Part shown: positions 32,301-46,891 of the stretch, piece by piece
How positions within the stretch are numbered: the stretch's first letter is position 1
How the letters are laid out: every line of letters begins with the position of its first letter
Assembly (NCBI RefSeq): GCF_947507565.1
Contig: NC_089190.1
Coordinates: 930,001 to 994,000 of the forward strand
Origin: Oscarella lobularis
Lineage: Eukaryota > Porifera > Homoscleromorpha > Homosclerophorida > Oscarellidae
Length of the DNA: 64,000 nucleotides
Reading direction: 5' to 3'
The notes under the pieces: model-generated
What the model saw: the letters and a program-made list of their open reading frames with translations, nothing else
Told to the model about the DNA's origin: nothing
Databases searched by the model: none
Made by a program: the position numbers and the translations under genes

Positions 32301-35300
32301 ATTAGGGAACAAAATTCTAATAAACGTACATGTATGCAGTCAAACCTCAAGAAATCTCAGTAGAATTGCTGAGACAAAAGTCTGCCTTTCCTCTTCAAGG
32401 AAATCAAATTTGTCCCTAATAAATTGCCAGATTTGTTTTAAACTTGAGATGCAGTCTTGCCTAAGACTTTTCCAGTGACAAAACACACATTCTACGAAAC
32501 ACGCATATGAAAATTATAAACGATACGTGGTAACAATCTAGTTCAACGTGACAAACCCCCGAGAACTTCTTCTGATTGCCGCAGAGTAAGAAGACTTACA
32601 GCAAACGCGCCCAAGTTACTCCAGAGAAGCAGATATCTTGACCGTTGACTGAGAGGAGAAGCAGACAAAAGCTTAGAATAGTCTAAATTTTGGCAATTGC
32701 CGTCGCCTGTGAATGTAAAAGCGCTGTTTCGAGGAGAGCCATTCGTCAGTATGCTTGCACTCTGGGCCAGCACATTTCAAAGTAAACCACTTTAATGTTC
32801 ATATGGCACAATAAGAACTTACCATACTGCCGCACAAGTATTTTCCGTTCAAGTCCTTAGCACTGAATAATGCAGTCCACAAATGAGTAGTTTTGTGGGG
32901 TACACCAAGAGAAACGGCCACAAGTAGAGCTAAGGCTTGCTTCAGGTCGCTGTCATCTGAAAAGAACCATTTTTAGTATGTAATATATGCAATGTGCATT
33001 AATCAAAACCTTGAGAGTCAAAAAATTCCTGGACTGGGTCAAATTGCTCTGTCTTCTTGATCTCGCCACAAGAGGTTCTAGCGGCTGATCGATTAATTAC
33101 TCGCTTGTCTGGAAAAACAAAACAAGCTAAAAGATGCCGTTGGCTATCTTCCAAGTCTAAAAAGTCAAAGCTCTCTTGCAAGGCTTCTGCAAATTCAAGG
33201 TTCTCAACCTAGACGCAACAAGTTATTTTTCACTAAAAAGGTGTACTTTTTATTGCCTTTTGCTTGTAAAAAATATTGTATATGTTAAGCCAAAGCATCA
33301 TCCTGACATCAAGAAGAGTATCAACACTTGTGTTACGGAGGGTGTACCTTAATTAATTAATTTAAAAAAGGAAACCGCGATTATGATTCAAACACTACTC
33401 TCACCGACAAAAATCCTTGAATGCTTCGATTTCAGTTTGACAGCCAATGCCACTGGTTTCCTTGATGTCTGTTATCAGCCTTTGCATTTCCGCAAACATT
33501 TCATATCTTTTAGAACTATTCTTGCGTTTCATAAAAGGAAAAATTCCAAGTGAAACAACAGCACAGTTCTAAATATTTTGAATTAATTATGGACTCTTTT
33601 GAGAACTCAATCGATTATACAGCCAATTCGTTTCTGATGCAGTTTGCCCAGGAATGGTGGCCGAAGAGGATTTCATAGTGATCTTTAAAAAGAGCAATTA
33701 CACGTCTAATGCTGCGCAATTTCTTAACGAGATGGCAGAGAAAAGTTAGAGTATGGCCTTTATCTCCTCCTTCGCCTTGTTTGTCAAATATCAGTTTATT
33801 TATTTTTGACATCATAGGTATTCCGATCTGATGTAGAAATTTACCGAATTTAAAAGGAACACGTTCAAACAAACCTGTTCCAAATTAGCTTTGTTTTGAG
33901 GCATTTGAGCGTCAGCATATTTTTCTATAAATTGCTGAGCAAGTGCTTGCCTCTCAATGCAAAGAACTGCGGCACACGGCTGATTAGCAATCTCTTCCAT
34001 TTCCTGAATGAAAGTAACCTAGTAATCTTGTTGAACATGTTTACGGAGTAAACATACCGCATCTACTTTTGTTATAGTCATCAGAATATGAGGTAGAGAC
34101 GTTTCTTTATACAAGATTTTGAAGCGTTCAAGGCAGCAATGAAAGTAAAAGGAGGCAAGCGGCTTTTGCGTAGCTCTCTAAATGATCATTAATAAAGACT
34201 TATAAATTATACTGTACAGTACCTGTTCTTGAAAACCTTGATAAAACCATGGAACATACGAGACCGCTGTACCGCTTGAACGCTGTTGGTCCTCGGCGAG
34301 AATGTTCCCAACAAGTTTCAAAATCTACGAGAAAATTTTGTGCAACTTTAGTTTGAAAGTTAATCTACATGCAGTACCTCAATATTAAATTTCGTCCTCT
34401 TGTCCACACCCAATTTTCCTGTAGTTCTAAGCATGTGCATAAAGCAATCTTGCAATACCGAACTTTCTACAAGACCAGAAGGACACAAGCCAGTTTTTCT
34501 GAAACATGCCAGCATTGCGTCGTCTTCGCCTGTTTCTTCCATTTCACCATCCATGTCGCTAGCAGAAAAGAAGATCGCCTGGCTGTTCATGAATCTTAAC
34601 ATTGTTTCGCAATCCAAAAGAGAGCACTTCAGAGGCATGCCTGGAGGTAGGGAAGGAAAGTAGAAAGAGAGGAAATGCGTCATCAATTTTTTCAAAACTA
34701 AAGCACTCCTGCACACGATTTCAGTTGAGATATCTCTATCCTTCAGCTTGTAAAATGCTCTGACACACGTTGCACCGCTTTCAAATAAAACGGACAAAGG
34801 AAAACTTTTGAAGCGTCTTTCTGCAAGCTATACAATTAAATTATGTAACACGTGTACTAAACTATTTCTTTCAAGTAAATTTACCTGTCCCGATGAAACT
34901 TCCATAATACTTTCGCCATTTGCAAATATGTCTCTGCAAAAACCAACAGGGACAGTTGAACTTCTTCTTTCACAGTCAAAAGTGTTTATAATGGCAAATA
35001 CGGAACTCATAACTTGCACCTTAAGGCGCCCATTTTGCTGAGAGTAATCAAAAGTAAGAAGGAAAGGAAGTGACTTCATCTAATAAACAAAAAGAGTAGG
35101 TAGTTTGAAAATGAATAAATTGCAATCTACTTACAAGATCAGAAAAGACTTTACGCCACTTCAGAAGCTGTTTGCCAAAATCTTCTTTGTTGTGGTTTTG
35201 CATCGTCTTTTGCAAATATTCGTAAGTCTTGTTGATGCAAAGCTTGCACAAGCGTTCTTCTTGACTGCCTGTATCGGACAAAAGGCTAGGGACCGCTGTT

Positions 35301-38300
35301 GCCAACCTCGCAGGAGGCATACAGTCAGCTTCCATATTCAAAAATTCAAGACGTTGCAGTAAGACGATTGCTTGAGTGATGCCTTTTTGCTCAAATCTAG
35401 CCAAGGTGTGAATTGTGACTAACCGCTCGGCACCCGGAGCAGTCGTGGGACAGCACAATAATTCACTAAAAATTTTTAAATCTTCGCCATTTGAATCTTT
35501 CTGATTGTAGTTGAGTTCAAAGAAAGAGAAGTCTCTCAGATAACATTGCCACAGATAGTTGTCCTTGCAAGCGTCTATGGCAATGCAGGCTGTTTGGGCA
35601 ATTTTGATTTCGTTATTCTCATCTGCTAAATTTTGAAGACGGTTAAGTAGATCTGCAGTAACAGTGCCTTTCTGATCAGGTAATTCCTTTAGACCATTTT
35701 CAGAATCTGTTTGAGATAGACGTACTCGAAAACTAGAAATACAATCTTCCAGTTGCCTTTCCATTACGCTTGACACAAGCTTGAAAAAAGGAAAGCAAGA
35801 CAGATAGCCAGTTTGATTCCTTGCATCAAAACTGTGATTCCTAAGAAAAATTTCATTAACCTGTGGAACGGGCATTAGTTCAAAAATTTCAAGAAACAAT
35901 TCTTTAACGTGTTTGTGAGAAGATTGGGAATAGCTTTCAAAAAGGATTTCCAGATTATACTCTTCGTTCAATTTGCAAAGAATATAAGAAACAAATTTAA
36001 GAAGTAAACTTTCAACTCTGCTCTGCAACATTTCTCCCAAACTCAATGAAGACTCTGCTTCTAATAGAAAAGTAGCTGCTGCATCAAACTCTTGAAGTAG
36101 AAAATCTTTAGTCCAATAACTGGAGAACTTTTTACACAGAGTGCTGCTAAATTTTGGGCAATCGTTAATAAGTTTTGCTAGCATGTCTGTTCTAGCAGAG
36201 GCCGTCATGGTTTTGTTGAACATTCCATGATCATTTCCAAACACAACTCGCGAAAGAGAATGACCTAGGGTAGTTTTTAAGAGATTTTCAAAAGAGCGCT
36301 GGAAAATCTCTCTTGAAAGAAGAAATTCTTCTTTCCGTAGAAATGAAACGCGTGCCCACTGACGAATGTCAATCAAAAACTTGCTCCGAATTTGAGTTAT
36401 GGAGTCAAGATAAACCAAATTCCATCCAGGTCGGGAGTCTGAAGAATAACACGGATCCGTTGCACCCATACTTGGAGGAAAGTGAAGAAGGAGAAGAAAC
36501 GACTTAACGACCTCGCCACTTCTATTAATTTCTTTCTCTTCTATTGTTCTGCGAACGAGGTCAATGCGCCCCTTGGAACAAACCTCCATATTAGCTAATA
36601 AGAGATAAAGGCGTTTTCTGCTTCTCGTAAACGCGTCGACAGTTGAAGTAAAAGAATCCAGAGTACCCATTTCTTCCAGTTTCTGCATTTGAACGTCAGG
36701 AAAACTCTCTGCAATATCTGATATTCTCTCTTCCCTAAGGAACCTTTGAGATTGTTTTTGAGAAGGTTTCGTTATCAGGGAAGAACTGCTTCTTGTAAAA
36801 CAGATAATTTTCTGGCTAAACTTTGTGCTTCCAGTTACTCGCTCAATAAACTCTTGAAGAGAAAAATGAGACTGCATGTCTATATATTGTTCCAGGAGAT
36901 ACCGTGGAAGCACGTTTCGATTGAGTATTATAGCTTCAGGAACTAAAATTTGCAAAAGTTGTGTGCAGGCACAAAATATCAGCCAATGTACAACGCTGGC
37001 TATTGCAAAACCTGCTTGTTCGCACGAAGATTCGTAACTGCTGCTTTCCGGCCGCTCAAAATTACGTATCGCGCTCTCAAGCCACTCTAGTATTGCAGAA
37101 GGTTTTCTACCCAGTTCCCGTTTCAATAACTCAGCACGCTGTCTACCAATTTTGGCTTGCACGAAAGCAGAAGAAAATACAACGTCAGCGAAAGTAGACT
37201 TCTCTTTTTTCCTTTTTTCTGGGAAACAAAACCCAATATGCGCAAGACCAATTTCCAGTTGTTTTAAAACTTCAATTTTTTCTTTGGACCAGTCATACGC
37301 AAAGCTGTCGTAAAAGATTTCATCAGCGCAGTCGTAAAATGTTTCAGAATTATCGGAATCGCAGCTATCTTGAATCAACGATGCCATTCTGAAATCTGAT
37401 TTTACTGAAGACGAAGGCAAAAGCTGCAAGAAAATAGATGTCACAGTTTGTCCTTTTTTCAATCCGTAAAAACTCCTTGACTTAACAGCATTCTCAAATT
37501 CCTGTACTTTATCCTTTGCCAATGTAACCGCTTTTTGCAAAGCTGGGGGAAGAGAGACTAAGGCTTCTTCTAAAACATCTTTTTCACTAAGATAGAACTT
37601 TTCAAACCGGTTAAGAAATGGAGGAGGAGCATCAAACACTTCAGACGCTCGTATAAAGATCACACATCTAAAGTTGGGGTGAACTCGGCACGGCCATGAA
37701 TGCGAACCAATAGCTATATTCGCATAGTATCGCGGTATTGCACTTTCTGCATCGTCAACTCTACGAAACCTTTGGTTCAGCAGATCGTATAGTCTCTCAT
37801 TGATATTTTCCGTTTGTGTTAAGATGACCGTTTGTCCACTTGAGACACATTTCCTAATTGCAGACATAATATTTACGCTGTGAATTTCATCGTCTCCGGG
37901 AAAGTCACTGCAGGACAAAACCGATGTCGTTGCTCGGTCGAGAATTTCGTGCTTAAACAAATGAGAAATAAGAGAATCGTCTTCACTTTCGTCAATTATT
38001 AGCTTGTACCGAACTTGAGCTTCTCCTCCATCACCGTCGCAATCAATGACTGTTTCGCTCAGAGATTCTCTCAAAATGTCTAAAGTTCTTCTTCGTGTGT
38101 TTGAAAGAAGGGTCCTCGCTGCTTCACTGGAAGTAATTTGCCTCAAAATGCTAAGACATAAACTTGGAAAAGATTCTCTAGGATGGCCATTGAAATTTCT
38201 TTCTAGGCCACGCAGAATTGTTTCGATTGAAAGGAATCCATCGTTTCTATGTCGACCAAGGTACCGTACAAAATGAATAAAGTCTCGAAGTCCAAAATAA

Positions 38301-41300
38301 TTTTTGAACTCGTTTTTTTCGATAAGTTGATCATAGCCTTGACATAATTTCATCATAGTTTCTTTCAGTTGTGGATAGCGCGATGAATCGTCTATTTGCA
38401 TGCATCCTTCAGCCAACTTCTGCAAATCGCTTTGATCAGTTTTTGAACGAAGAAGATTGACAGCTCTATTTGACTTGGCAGCATCTAATATGTGATTGGT
38501 GCTTGCCACAAAAGAAACTTTTGGATTATCAAGATAGAAATGCAGAACTTTGAGAGATCCTCTCTTTTCTTCTGGAAGTCCGGCTTCATCAAGAAAAACT
38601 ACGCAATTTACTGGCCAGTTGGAGTCTTTAAAAGTCGTTTGGCGTTCTATCGCTCTTCTAAACAGGTTCTTAATGTCTTCGGTGGCCGACCGCTTTGAGC
38701 ACTGAAAATAATACGGATCAAGGGAAGGTAGATCTTGAAAAATTCGATGGTATCCAGATCCTTTTAAATTGGCTAACGTTACACTAAATGAAAGAGTTTT
38801 AGAAGATCCAGGAGCTCCAACAATAATAAGAGGAATTCGATTTACAGTACAAACAACCGTCGCAAACAAGTTCTCTTCAAGTGCTTTTGTTTTTGCAATC
38901 CCTTTTGGAATATGCATTCCTTTCACAAACAACTGCACTTCGTTCTCAAAGACAGACTCAAATGGCTCCTCGCCGGTGCCGCTTTCTATAGCTTCCAGCT
39001 CCTTGCAAAAGAGTTTGCGATAATGCGTGTCAAGACGAAAGTAGTAGACAACCCCTAGCGAAACCAACAGCGCTTTGCGGACAACATCTTCATCTTTCAG
39101 AGACACGGCGTCAGGTGGTGAGTTTTCGTTTTCTCTAAAATATTTGTCACAGAAGAATGACGTTAGGTCAAACACCCGCTGAATGTCTCTTTGACTAACG
39201 GTGCTTGCTGCTCGGCGCTTCATTTCTTCACTATCGAAAGACAATTTAGGTTTATGAGACTTTAGTTCTTCAAAAGCAAATTTTCTGATTGCATTCTGAC
39301 TGCAGCTAACTAACTTCGATTGCACATCACTAACGAAGCAATCACGTGGCAAACCACGGTTTGCGTTAAACATGATGAGCTTTTCGTGAATGTAGGCGGC
39401 TTCTTGTTTCTCGCTAAGAGCTCCGTAATCCCAGCAAAGAATTTTCAAAGTGGGAGAAAGAGGGCGAACATTGTAATATCCTAACATCCAATCTTCCCTT
39501 TTTGATTCCTTCTGAATAGCAGTACTACTGCCACGGTGAGGGTTACAAGCTGCTATAATGAAAAGATTAGACGGCAATTCTCTTCCATTTAATGATCGAT
39601 CAACTAGAAGTTCTTTGAACAGCCCCATGCACATTGAAGTGTTTATTTCGTCGAAGAAAGCGACGACGGTGCCCGTGACTTGGTGACCGACAAGTTCTGA
39701 TTGCTTAAGCATAGTGTGGCACACTTTGATTGGCTCGGAAAGAAACTCTTCAACGTCAGCAGGAGTGAGCGCTTCGTGAACATTTAGTTTGTAGAAACAT
39801 TCATAAGGCTGTTCAGCTGAAAAGACTGCTTTCAGTAACATAGCTGAGTTTTCTTCGTTGCACTCATTAGGATCCTGAACTTGAGCTATAAGCTCTGCTT
39901 GACATTCGTCTAAAAAAATTCCTCCTGTAGACAAACAATCGAGTAATGCTTGGGCTATGATGTCGTAGTGATGTCTGCAAACCAAGCGAATAGCCTTCTC
40001 ACTAGGTACTTTGCCTGTTTGCTGAAGAGCAGAAGAAACTTCAAGCACTGCTTCTACTTCCTCGTTTGAAAGCGAAGGAATTTCGTATTTCTGCCTCATC
40101 CTTTCGTCATCGCTTATTCCAGGAATCCGAGCTTGAAGTATTGTACTGATATGGTCTTTTTTCCTTTCGCAATTCTGTTGCAAAGACGTTCTCCATAACG
40201 TAGAGAGCATGTCAATAAGAAAAGACTTTCCTACTCCTGTTTCTCCTTCAATTACGACCGGAACTCCGCACACTCTTCTTTCGTGGATACTAAGCATCTT
40301 GACAACGTAATCTGCTGTCAAAACATAATCTTTTTGATCAATGGCTTCAAGACGCCCATCTTTTCGCATTACGTCTAAAGCTTGAGAAAGTACTTCATCA
40401 AGATACTCTCTCTGTCTCAGCATGCCAAACGTCGGAATCGAAATTCTAAGTTTTTTCAGGTCTTCGCGCTCTGCAGCCGATAACAAGTCTGGTTGAATAG
40501 AAAAGAGAGAAAAGGAATATGATCCTTGAGCAAAATTGTAGACAAGTTGTTTGTGTAAGTCGCTGTCTGAATCCAGCGACTTATAGTGCCAATCTCTCAT
40601 TACTTGAGGATTACAAAAGGTTTTTACCTCTTCAAGCATCGCAGACAGAAGGAAAGAGCCAAGTTTTCGACTGTCTGTTACAGCAATTTGTCCACTTTTG
40701 GTTTGGTGTTCAAAAATGCGGCCGGGGTTGAAAGTGAATGTAGGAGTTTTCTCGAGCAACCTGCATCTTCTAGCCATATATTGAATGAAGAGATGCTGAG
40801 TTATCTTTTGCTCCTTTATTTCTTTTGTCGAGTGATTTTCTAATAGCGAATAGCACTCGGTAGGTGGAACGGGCGGATCTTCGGAAAACTTAACTTCACC
40901 CATGTTGTTCTGTAGGCGTCTGTCAATATCACCGCTAGCGTAAACTTTAAGGTACTTACAGACAAGCTGCACATCGTCATTCAAATCAAAGAGACTGTCT
41001 GGCGAGATTTCATAAGATTGTCCTAGGTAATGAAATATTGGAACATCTTCTAGGAACTTCGAAAGGCTTTTGTTTCCATCTGTTACTTCAGGGTAAGCAG
41101 GGACTTCCACAAAGATGTGCCAGAGCGAACTGCCCGTGAGCCGAAAACATTTTCCACTTTCCTCGTCTTGAACAAATCCGAGACCGAAAAGTGAAAATAG
41201 AAACCAATGAACTTCTTCCATAAGGACTTTGTACTGTTCCAAACCATCAGAACGCGCATCAGCGGCAACTGGAGGTGGTGAGGCAGTGAAGTTGAAGTAA

Positions 41301-44300
41301 ATAGTATTGACGTCTGACAAAACCAGACTTTGAAGCTCTTTGACAACATGACCAGGCGAAAACCCTTCGTGAAGTGACACGATACACGTCCCCTTTGCAC
41401 TCCGAGTAGAAAGCTCTTTGCGAATGTAATGGGACTTTCCGTCGCCGGCACGTCCATACACTAGTAGGAGTCTACGAACGTTAGCCGGTCCAAGTACAAA
41501 CCTTTCGAACATGTCTCGAATGCTCTGCGAATCTTGATGACTGTTTTTAAAGTTGCCGTGAGCGTGCCGTCTGACACGGACACACGGTGCTTCACGGTAA
41601 ACTGCGTGTTCTGTCAACACGTAGTGCACCGTCATCTCTGCTGAGTGCCTTTGAAGCTGGAAGTCCAAAACTTTTTCTCTTAACTCAAATGACAATTTGT
41701 TGACAAAAAGAAGAGTAAAAATTCGACAAGGAAACTTCAAAGCTCTATGGAGAAATATATTTAGCTCCTCCTTTGTTGTTTTGCTTGTACACCGAATAAA
41801 TTCGTACGATTCGGGAAATCCATGGTAAATTTCGAGAATGATTAACCTCAAAACTTCATCTGACGAAAATCCGTACGCCAAATGAATGAAATGACCTTTA
41901 TCTTCGTCTAGCGTTCGCCTTTTTGGAAAAAGACATGGCTTTAGATCTGTGTAGGTAGTCAGTCTCCTTAAAAAAACTCCAATCATTTCAATGCGTTCAA
42001 GATCTTCATTGCAAGTAGCAAATGACTCTTCCAGACGATGCTTGAGTAACTCGAAGGTTTCCCTGTCATTGGAAAAAAGACAGCTGACCAAGAAGAAGGC
42101 TTTGGAAGCCTCTTCGGCATTCACTAGTTGCTTTGCCATTAGTAGAATTGCTTTCATAGAGAATAATAACAACAACGAGTTTTGCTCTCGCAGAGTTTTA
42201 ACGTGGTCAGTCCACTCTTCCAAATTCTTTTCAAATCTTGTCCGCACTTCTTCGAATTCACCAATTACGCTATCGCACTTTAGATTACATGTTCTGAAGG
42301 TTTGCTCACAGAAGTTTGGATGACCAAGGCTTAATAGCTGAACAGACAAAGAAAAAATTTCTCGCACCAGAATGCACTTCTTGTAGAAGTCCTGAGTTTC
42401 AAAAATATCGGCATCAGTTCGACTTGTAATAGTTCCCCCCAGTTTACGTATGAAGTTGTTCAGTTCCTCAAGTCGTAAGCTTTTGTCAAGACTTCGAGAT
42501 TCTACTTCTGAAGCCATTCGTCTGCGATAGCGTAATCTACAATGCAATTTTTCGTTGTCATCCACAAATATTTCAAAGTATCCTCTGCGCAAAATTGCTT
42601 CCAAGTCCCTAGTGACGTCCTCTAGCATATCGTCCTATAAACAAAATTAATTTGGTAGTGTACCCGCCAACATCTATCACTTGCCTGAGCTCTTGTAAAC
42701 CAAATTTTTATTTGCTTAACATGTTTATTGACGGTTCTAATATGATGATACACGTTGCGCGGTTCCTGAGACTCTTTCGCATTTCGAGGTTCTCGAACGA
42801 GTTCAGCTGCTTTCATGCTATCAACCAGTCGCTCAAAGGTTATCTCGGGATCTGCAAACGGAGCGACGTATTCGAACGCTACAGATAGCTGCGGCAAAAT
42901 GTGATCCCAGTCGTCTTGTCCTTGAAGTTGATTCTTGATTAAATCCAGCTAAAGTATTATAATATCAATAATTGCAAAAATTTCGACATTTTCTGCGTGC
43001 ACCTGTTGCCGAAAACTGTCTATTCCTTTCTCGCCAAAGAATTTCTTCTTCCTTATAAAATGAAAGAAATCCTGATAATCCAATATCTAAATGAAAATGC
43101 ATAAAATCACAGCAATTTCATCGAAGTGTTTGCTTAACACACAGCACTAAACAAAGAGCACTTTTCCTCGGACAATTCCAAAACTTTATCAATTTCTGCT
43201 TTAAGCTTGCTACATTCTTCCGCCGTTTTGCACAACATTTGACCCTCTACACAATAGATTGCATCCAATTATTTAACAAGCCCATCTGCACATTGAAGGA
43301 AGTAACCTTCAAAAGCTGCTCTAAGACGTTCTAGTTGGCGATACTCTTTGCTTTCTAAGCATTTTCTCATTTCGTAAAGGGAAAAAATTTTCCCAAGGCT
43401 CTAAAAGGAGGAACGGCCGTCAAAATGGTGACCATGATGTAACTATTGCATGCGTATACATACCTCAATGGCTTTCGGATAGCAGACTAGTCTAAGCATG
43501 TCTATGATAATCTTTTCTGAAACGTCTTCATCGTACTTTCTAGAGTCAAAGAACGCTGACAAATCCCTTAGCTCAAGCTCGACATCGCCTTCTCTAATTC
43601 GAATAATCGCCACATCTTTGAAACAAACATTCAGTTCAAGCAAACTCTGCAGAGACTCTTTGGTCTTGTGCAGAGCAGCAGCAAAAGCCTAATGATAATT
43701 CAGTTACAGGTGGGTATAAACTACAAATTTAAGCGCTCGTCCGTACCATGACTGAAATCTCTTTGACGGGTTTCTTGTCATCGCCTCCTGCTGAGCGCGC
43801 AACTAAATTTCTCCAAGAAAATACACTGGTAGCAGAATCAACAGTTTCCGGCGATACAGTTTCAGAACAACTGTCTTGCAGCCAATTCTTCAAAAACGCT
43901 TCGAAGCATATTCGCCTTCTTTTACTAGAATAAAAGTGCCGAAGAAAGTCTCTCAGCGGCTTTAAAGGTTGTAGCCAGCTTTCCACGGCCTCCGCAAGTT
44001 CAACGCACTGTTTAAGACTCACAGTAGGGTTAAAGCGAAGCTTTAAATTGGCGGAAACAAAATCGTATGAGCGAATGCATCTATTGAGAAGATCAGAGAT
44101 ACTGGCGTTTTCCGCTACCTGCCACTCTCTGAACAAAGAGCGTATGGTTCTCCTGTACAAAAAATTCCTCAAATAATTAAACGCTTAAATATTTATTAGT
44201 AACAGCAGACCATTGTAATGAATCTCCGCACTGTAGAAGGGTTGTCAGACGGCGCTTGACGTCTTGAAATTTTCTTTCCGCGGCTTCGACGTCTTCAAGA

Positions 44301-46858
44301 CGCAGCTTAGTAGAACACTGAAAGCTTACGTAGAGAGAAGTCAAGCGCTCGTGCAACTGCGCGTGTTCTTCTATTTCACACACTGCAAAGTTACCATTTA
44401 GTACGTCGCTAAGATAATTTTGAAGACGGAGTGAAACAGCTGCAAACCATTGCTGGCATAATTTTCCATTGTCGTCCTCTAGTGCTCTGCCTTCCTTCCG
44501 CAGCACATTGGCTAAAATTTCGGCCAATTCTGTAACACCTGGAGGATTCAAGAGCTGAAACTTTTCAGCAGGCAGCCGCCGACAAAACGTAGCAAGGATT
44601 TTCCAAACAGCTAGGACTTTTTCTGAAGGACTTTTTCTGACTCCGCTGAAACAAATCTTCATTTCACTTTTTAGAATTTTAAGCAAAGAAGAAACTGACG
44701 GACACCAAAACGGCAGAGCAAGGTGTTCATCAGAAGGCACAACAACCTATAGCAAAAGATATGCTATTTATTACACAGGCGACGATAAAGTGTACTTCAC
44801 AGAACGCATCAAGTAATGCTTGGCAAAAATTACCGGTTGACGATCCAGCTCCACACAAACAGTTCTAAGAACCACGTTCAAACAAGAAAATCAAACTAGA
44901 ATTTCTCTTACAAAAACTCGTTTGGCGGCTTTCCTAAGAAAAGCGGTTTCAATTTTTGAAAGGTACTCCTTGATATAAGCAGACGCTTTTGCAAGTAAAG
45001 AGGAGCTGTCGGATGCCAGCTCTTCGTAGGACGCTTCAGGAACCGACAAGACGTTCGGATACCTGCTGCTTAACATCAAAAGCTGTTCAAAAAACATAAG
45101 TTTTGAATCGTCGTTTTCTTCGCAAAAGGACGCGAGCTTCTGTAAGCAAGCAAAGACAATTGGATTCAAAGAAGCAAACTCTCTGAAACATATTAATTGG
45201 AAGACAAAATTGAACAAAGCAAGAATATACCTTTCAGAAATAAGAGAAAACAATTTAAACCAACTCTCATCTACAGTAAGATCCACGCGCTTATCAAGCC
45301 TTCCTTTCTGACGTTCCAAGTATTTAGCGATGACCTAGGTAATAAAGTAAGTCATGATCAAGCAACCGTCCAGATGACTTGCACCATTTCGTTTATACTA
45401 ACCTTTTCAGGAAGATAAACAAATTTGTTAACGATCAGGCAAAACACTTCCATTGTAATTTCTGACGTGTCGTCTAGCCAAGAAATGATCTACACCGCGC
45501 GTTAAGGGAAAATCAAAATCAAATCTTTGCAAGAAACTCACTGCCTCATTAGCTGATGATCTGGGGCACTTTGTTGAAAAGGAAAATACTAATGCCGGCC
45601 ACTGCAAATCTGATGGTTGAATCTTAAGGTCACGCAAAATGCATTCAATCCATTTCCGCAAATGTGGAAAAATTTCTGCATGCAGCGTTGTGTCTTTCGT
45701 CTTCTCACAGGAACAACACAGTTCGTGCAAAGTTGAAATAAAAGCGCTAGCCTAAAACATTCGGCCTCAGCAACTTATCGAGGTGCACAAACAAATGAAC
45801 ATACGTGTGCTAAGTAAGGCTGCATTTCTCTGCCTGCAACGCTTGTTTCAGGGCCACGATCCTTCATAGCACGCAGTTCTGTACAAAGAACGCCCCACCA
45901 TTTAAAATTTGAGTGAATGTAAGGATATAAGCCAAGAAGATATTTTCTGAAAGAAAAAGGAGAACGGTTTTTTGGCACGTCAATACCTGCACTCCTCTGA
46001 ATTACCTTAGATGCTCCAAGTCAAAAATTTGAAAGGCTTGAGCTACTTCCACAAATTCTAAAACTGTAAAAGCAAAGGCGCCTTTCAACTTAAGCAATGG
46101 TAAGATACTAAATCCTCTCTCTAATGAATCTAAGACATCTGTACTCCAGAGTAAACCCTTTCCAATGTACTAAAACACAATATGAGTATGCAGCAGGCAT
46201 GCATTGCTGAGCTACCTTAATAAAGCGGTTCTTCCAATACTCTCTCTCATAAATCGGTCTCTTCAGTTTTTGATGAAGAAAGGCACTAATACTCACTATA
46301 TTTGATATGTAAATATATTAATTGCAACTATGAGCGGAAATTGTGCGTACGGGTAGTGAAGGCGCATCCTAAATCGTCAGCACTGCGATTAACGCGTTTA
46401 ATGCCGTTTTTGAAGTCGACCCAGTACTTAGACTCGAAAGAGAAGTAATCATACAGCAACTCAGAGGATTCTGTTTCTCTGCCTCCCACGGAAAGACTGA
46501 CGTCGCTGCTATAGAACGTCGTGATTACTTTCAAGAAAACAAGTCAATAATAAAACCTGAGAAAAGTGAAGAGGATGCTGCTTATATGCGCTTGATTAAG
46601 GAGCCCTAGTTTTTGTCTGCAAGACAAACGAAAATCAGCGACGTCATGACATTCCTCTTGGTAACTAAACAAAGTTTGCTGATAAGACAAATGTTTTACA
46701 GTTCTGCTGCGTTCTTACTTTAAAAGCCGCTGAGCAACTAAAACGTAAAAGGGGAAGTCGTCAAAGAAGTTCTTATCTGACTCTCTGATAACGACTTTGA
46801 CAGCACGTTTTATCTTTCCAAGAACAGTCTTGCATTTGGCATTAGGATCTGAACTCAT
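29311..46858 (-). CDS. RNF213-like giant AAA+ protein
   Basis: Tens of exons; one giant exon (about 35085-42628) alone encodes about 2,500 residues. RNF213 hallmarks: AAA module with GETGVGKS (40225-40250), Walker B FFDEINTS followed by GLFKELLVDRSLNG and IIAACNPHRG (39540-39670); second module with GAPGSSKT (38793-38820), FLDEAGLPEEKRGSLKVLH and STNHILDAAKSNRAV (38480-38605). Another P-loop, GRAGDGKS, lies at 41435-41465. The C-terminal exons (29394-29800) match the end of RNF213 (DSIKVEHYMW, IYGKHLC, WESFPFVDLGDDLP). The last exon ends EEVHPE, stop at 29311. RNF213 is a cytosolic dynein-like AAA+ ubiquitin ligase acting on lipid droplets and intracellular pathogens. I could not find the C3HC4 RING or the RZ finger. 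ATG 46858 is used here, but the message may begin further upstream (next entry). Confidence 0.85.
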
Positions 46859-46891
46859 AATTCGACACTAGCAAAAGAAATGTTGGAGCTT

